DNA from: Desulfuromusa sp. | GTDB taxonomy: Bacteria; Desulfobacterota; Desulfuromonadia; Desulfuromonadales; Geopsychrobacteraceae | Direction of reading: 5' to 3' | Assembly: GCA_021647765.1 (NCBI GenBank) | Contig: JAKIUD010000073.1 | Location: 1 to 15,646, forward strand | DNA length: 15,646 bases | Shown here: positions 12,298 to 15,646 of the stretch, piece by piece | Layout of the letters: each line of letters begins with the position of its first letter | Numbering within the stretch: the stretch's first letter is position 1 | Notes under the pieces: model-generated | The model's database searches: none | What the model saw: only the letters and a program-made list of their open reading frames with translations | Told to the model about the DNA's origin: nothing | Program-made: the position numbers and the translations under genes

Positions 12298-14697
12298 ATG
12301 AACCATTATCTAAAATATGCTTTGCTCTCCCTGCTCGGTTTACCATTGCTTGGAGCAGCATTACTAGTCGGCGCTTATTTTTATGTCTCTGCAACCCTCC
12401 CCAGGGTTGAAACTCTGTCCGATTACCACCCCCCACTGATTACCCGAATCTATGCCGATGATGGCTCTATCATCGCTGAATATTCCCGTGAACGGCGGAT
12501 TCTCGTCCCCTTTGAGAAAATCCCAAAAACCCTGGTGCAGGCTTTTATTGCCGCCGAAGATGCAAGTTTCTTCAAACATCAGGGAATTGATTTTATCTCA
12601 ATTTTCCGTGCCGCACTGAAAAATATGAAGGCGGGAGGTATTTCTCAGGGTGGCAGTACAATTACTCAGCAGGTTGCGAAAAAATTATTGTTGACCTCTG
12701 AACGAACTTTCACCCGTAAGTTTAAAGAGGCCATCCTGGCCTGGCGGATGGAAAAGGCTCTGACCAAACAGGAAATTCTCTACCTTTACCTCAATCAGAT
12801 CTATCTTGGACACCGTGCTTACGGGGTTGAAGCGGCAGCAGAAAACTATTTTGATAAGAATGTCGAGGAGTTGACTCTGGCAGAATCAGCGATTATGGCT
12901 GGTCTCCCTCAAGCTCCCAGTCGCTATTCCCCCTATCGTCATTATCAGCGAGCTATGGAACGGCAGAAATATGTTCTCGGCCGAATGGTTAAGGAAGGGT
13001 ATATCACCCCGGAGGAATATACCCAGGCGGCACAAGAAGAAGTGACCATTAAACCGCGCCTGAATAACCTGCTTGATGTAACTGCCTATTTCAACGAACA
13101 GGTTCGCCGTTATCTGGAAGAACGCTTCGGGGAGGACGTCCTCTACACCGGGGGTCTTGAAGTTGAAACCAGCATCAACTTGCCAATGCAAAAAGTGGCT
13201 CAGCAAGCGGTTAGGGAAAATCTTCGCAATCATGACAAACGCCGTGGCTACCGGGGGGCTCAACAAATCCTTGATGAAACATCACGGGCAGAATTTTTAC
13301 TCAAACAGCAAGAACAATTTGCCACTGAGCCCTTGACCGTGGGGAGCTATACGCAAGCCGTTATTGTCGGACAAAAAGGAGACCAACTCCTCTGTAAAAT
13401 TAGCGATAAAAATGGAGCCATTTCGATCAAAGAATCAAAATGGGCTGCGCCAATTAAATTCACCAAAACCGAAACTGCGCCCCTTGGGAACGCGGAAGAA
13501 AAACAGACCCTCTTTCCACTCGGTTCGCTTGTCGAGGTGAAAGTCCTTAGTTTAAAAGATCCACTGATAAAGCTCAGCCTGGAACAGAAACCTCTTGCTC
13601 AGGGGGCACTGGTTGCCATAGACCCGTTTAGCGGGCAGATCAAAGCGATGGTCGGTGGCTATGATTTCGCCGAGAGCCAGTTCAATCGGGCGACTCAAGC
13701 CAAACGGCTCCCCGGTTCGGCGATCAAACCAATTATCTACGCAGCTGCCCTTGATCACGGTTATACCCCGGCCAGTATTATCCTCGATACACCACTGATC
13801 TATGAAAACAGAAAAGTAGATACGGGTAAGTTGGAAGAGTGGAAACCCAGAAATTATGAACAGAAATTCTATGGTCCAACTCGCTTCCGCTATGCTTTAG
13901 CCCATTCTCGCAATGTCGTTACAATCAAAATTCTTGAGGATATTGGAATTAACTATGCAGCTAATTATGCTAAAAAATTGGGTATTGAAACGCCGCTAGA
14001 GCGGGATTTATCCATGGCACTGGGATCAACTGCTGTCACCCCGCTTGAGATGCTGACCGCCTATACTGTTTTTGCAAATGGGGGAGTATTAATCCCACCA
14101 ACTTATATTACCAGAATTCGTGACCGGGATGGACGGATTCTAGAATCGATCGATCCGGCAGACTTTGCCACTGGTATGGCAGCAGATCAACGTCTGATCC
14201 GCAAACCACCACGGCGGGTTATCTCACCAGAAACGGCATATCTGATCACCAATATCATGGAAAGTGTTGTTCGAGAAGGAACGGGTTGGCGAGCCAAAGC
14301 AATTGAACGTCCCTCTGCCGGCAAAACGGGAACCACCAATGATTTAAAAGATGCCTGGTATATCGGTTTCATCCCGCAACTCGCCTGCGTATCCTGGGTT
14401 GGCTATGACCAAGAACGTCCTCTGGGGAAAAGTGAAACCGGTTCACGCGCTGCAGCTCCCGCCTGGGTCAGCTTTATGAAAGAGGCGGTCAAACAATATC
14501 CGGTGCAAAATTTCCGTATCCCTGACACCATTGAATTTCATCCCATTGACAAAAAAAATGGCCTCCTTCTGGAAGGAGATGATAAACAAGCCTATTTTGA
14601 AGTCTTTGCCCCAGGAACCGCACCAACTCAAATGAGTGCGGATAAACAATTAAAAGCACGAGATTTTTTCCGTTTGGATATGGAAGGAGTGTTGTGA
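12298..14697 (+). CDS. mrcA: Penicillin-binding protein 1A, bifunctional glycosyltransferase/transpeptidase
   Basis: The 799-residue inner-membrane enzyme polymerises and cross-links peptidoglycan. It has one N-terminal membrane helix (about 7-30). The GT51 domain (about 50-230) has the catalytic Glu87 in AAEDASFF and QGGSTITQQ (117-125). An OB-like insert (about 310-440) precedes the transpeptidase domain (about 440-760), which has nucleophile Ser474 in SAIK, SRN at 537-539 and KTGTT at 676-680. The OB insert and overall length fit PBP1A rather than PBP1B or 1C. The ribosome site before ATG 12298 is weak (TTGAG). The gene is divergent from pyk and convergent with lolA; no hairpin is visible in the 36 bases between it and lolA. 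All catalytic motifs are intact. Confidence 0.95.
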   Translation: MNHYLKYALLSLLGLPLLGAALLVGAYFYVSATLPRVETLSDYHPPLITRIYADDGSIIAEYSRERRILVPFEKIPKTLVQAFIAAEDASFFKHQGIDFISIFRAALKNMKAGGISQGGSTITQQVAKKLLLTSERTFTRKFKEAILAWRMEKALTKQEILYLYLNQIYLGHRAYGVEAAAENYFDKNVEELTLAESAIMAGLPQAPSRYSPYRHYQRAMERQKYVLGRMVKEGYITPEEYTQAAQEEVTIKPRLNNLLDVTAYFNEQVRRYLEERFGEDVLYTGGLEVETSINLPMQKVAQQAVRENLRNHDKRRGYRGAQQILDETSRAEFLLKQQEQFATEPLTVGSYTQAVIVGQKGDQLLCKISDKNGAISIKESKWAAPIKFTKTETAPLGNAEEKQTLFPLGSLVEVKVLSLKDPLIKLSLEQKPLAQGALVAIDPFSGQIKAMVGGYDFAESQFNRATQAKRLPGSAIKPIIYAAALDHGYTPASIILDTPLIYENRKVDTGKLEEWKPRNYEQKFYGPTRFRYALAHSRNVVTIKILEDIGINYAANYAKKLGIETPLERDLSMALGSTAVTPLEMLTAYTVFANGGVLIPPTYITRIRDRDGRILESIDPADFATGMAADQRLIRKPPRRVISPETAYLITNIMESVVREGTGWRAKAIERPSAGKTGTTNDLKDAWYIGFIPQLACVSWVGYDQERPLGKSETGSRAAAPAWVSFMKEAVKQYPVQNFRIPDTIEFHPIDKKNGLLLEGDDKQAYFEVFAPGTAPTQMSADKQLKARDFFRLDMEGVL

Positions 14698-14733
14698 AAT
14701 TCCCACTCCCCTTCACACACCGATAAACTTCTC

Positions 14734-15498
14734 CTAGAACGAAAGCTGATCACCAGGATTCACCAGTTCAACTCCCTCTGGTCTGGTAAAAGAAAACAGC
14801 TTATCGGCAAGATTCTGATTCACCTGAACATCGTGAAATTTAATGGTGGTACGATTTCCGTTTGGATCAATGATTTGTGTTGCACTGATTGGGAATATTT
14901 GACCGGTTTTCTGCTTTATCAGCCAATTATTAACCGCTTTATGGCTGACGACAACCTCTATCTGCTGAATAAACTGGGAATTTTCCCGTGGTTTAAGTTG
15001 TAATAAATAGTCCCCAGCTTGATCCGTTTTCGCTGGTGACCAGTTAATCACAAAGTCGCGTGACAGATTTCCAAGGCCACTGAGAAAAGTGACTGGATTC
15101 TGCCCCTGTTGCCCGCTAACCTGGCTGATGTCACTTTCGATGACCTGGCGGTTTTCTGGAATATAAACCCACATAATCTGACCATCTGAAATGATCTCCT
15201 GAATACTCGGCTTACGATATTCCCAGCGAAATTTGGCCATGGAGGGTTGACCCTCTAACGACGCTAGAAACTTAAAACGAACGATCCCCTCCCCATACTG
15301 AGTTCGATCAATGGAAGCAATATGGGATTCCTGAAGAAATTCAGCAGTGAAATCCTGAATCCGATCAAGCGGTTTTGTTTGTGCTTTAAACGGGGTTTCC
15401 AAAGCCTTAACCACATCGCTGAGTTGCACCTCTGTTGCACCAGATAAGGAGGGAATGCAAAACAAAGCCAGCAGAGCAACAATTAGTCGCATAAACAT
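14734..15498 (-). CDS. lolA: Outer-membrane lipoprotein carrier protein LolA
   Basis: The 254-residue protein has a signal peptide (likely cut after SGA at residue 21) and a LolA fold. The family pattern IQDFTAEFLQESHIAS (47-62) comes first, followed by KFRWEYRKPSIQEIISDGQIMWVYIPENRQV (about 88-118). LolA takes lipoproteins from LolCDE across the periplasm to the outer membrane; Pal and perhaps CpoB, coded nearby, would be cargo. The start at 15498 follows AAGGA by eight bases; the second Met two codons on is less well spaced. It is somewhat longer than E. coli LolA (about 203 residues), with extra sequence near the N-terminus. The 148 bases upstream to the window edge show no clear promoter. 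Confidence 0.92.
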   Translation of the reverse strand: MFMRLIVALLALFCIPSLSGATEVQLSDVVKALETPFKAQTKPLDRIQDFTAEFLQESHIASIDRTQYGEGIVRFKFLASLEGQPSMAKFRWEYRKPSIQEIISDGQIMWVYIPENRQVIESDISQVSGQQGQNPVTFLSGLGNLSRDFVINWSPAKTDQAGDYLLQLKPRENSQFIQQIEVVVSHKAVNNWLIKQKTGQIFPISATQIIDPNGNRTTIKFHDVQVNQNLADKLFSFTRPEGVELVNPGDQLSF

Positions 15499-15646
15499 AT
15501 TGTAAATCCTTTCAATGATCTGAAGAGCCTAACAGATTTTTATCAGAGGGGATAGGTTTGCCGGTTTTTGTAGTTAATGAGACAGATTGACGAGTTCACA
15601 GAAGGTCATGTGGTTTGCTTTTTTCGGGTCATTTTTTCTGCTTCTA

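Noticed and set aside
15608..15646. Possible start of a + strand gene running off the right edge (MWFAFFGSFFLLL).
   Set aside because: Only 13 codons are visible, the AAGG before the ATG is too close (about 2 bases), and there is no clear promoter. It cannot be told from chance in T-rich DNA.
1..15646. CRISPR arrays, tRNA or rRNA genes, transposases, toxin-antitoxin or phage genes.
   Set aside because: None were seen on reading both strands; the repeats present are single hairpin elements or coding repeats, and the genes are conserved housekeeping types.

Overview
The window is a stretch of ordinary Gram-negative chromosome. It carries a complete Tol-Pal envelope locus, LolA, a class A penicillin-binding protein and the FolE2/QueC pair. 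The gene content, a lipoprotein form of CpoB, a CBS-domain CPA2 antiporter and GC-rich hairpin repeats of the 'TTCCCGC...GCGGGAA' type suggest a deltaproteobacterium of the Desulfuromonas/Pelobacter/Geobacter kind. That assignment is inference from protein style, not from a search.

Layout. 1-419 has no complete gene: perhaps the last 26 codons of a + strand gene, a perfect 42-bp palindromic terminator and one copy of a dispersed repeat. 420-1760 (- strand) holds an exported protein of unknown function with four cysteines, preceded by a metallo-beta-lactamase-fold hydrolase. A second copy of the same repeat, in inverted orientation, closes this block at about 2003. 2063-3799 (+) is a cation/proton antiporter with a C-terminal CBS pair. 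Its gene meets the Tol-Pal locus tail to tail across a bidirectional terminator and a large double-hairpin repeat.

3962-8867 (-) is tolQ-tolR-tolA-tolB-pal-cpoB. A near-consensus sigma70 promoter precedes tolQ, a second promoter with a perfect TATAAT lies before pal, and an intrinsic terminator lies between pal and cpoB. The locus therefore probably yields at least three transcript levels. TolQRA use the proton gradient to drive TolB/Pal at the outer membrane during division, and CpoB ties this to peptidoglycan synthesis by class A PBPs, one of which is encoded at 12298.

9091-10603 (-) is folE2 overlapping queC, giving the first and last enzymes of preQ0 synthesis for queuosine; the middle enzymes are not here. 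Three DnaA-box-like 9-mers sit in the non-conserved tail codons of folE2, upstream of the tol promoter. A 12-codon mini-ORF with a perfect Shine-Dalgarno sequence precedes queC. pyk (pyruvate kinase) lies upstream on the same strand. The mrcA-type PBP1A gene (12298-14697, +) is divergent from pyk, and lolA (14734-15498, -) converges on it. 15499-15646 is the region upstream of lolA, and nothing firm can be called there.

Most of the window is conserved housekeeping sequence; I see no clear new multi-gene system. The points most worth checking are the DnaA-box cluster, the queC leader, the unknown cysteine-bearing exported protein inside the inverted repeat pair, and an antiporter with Asn-Asn where an acidic ion-binding motif is expected.
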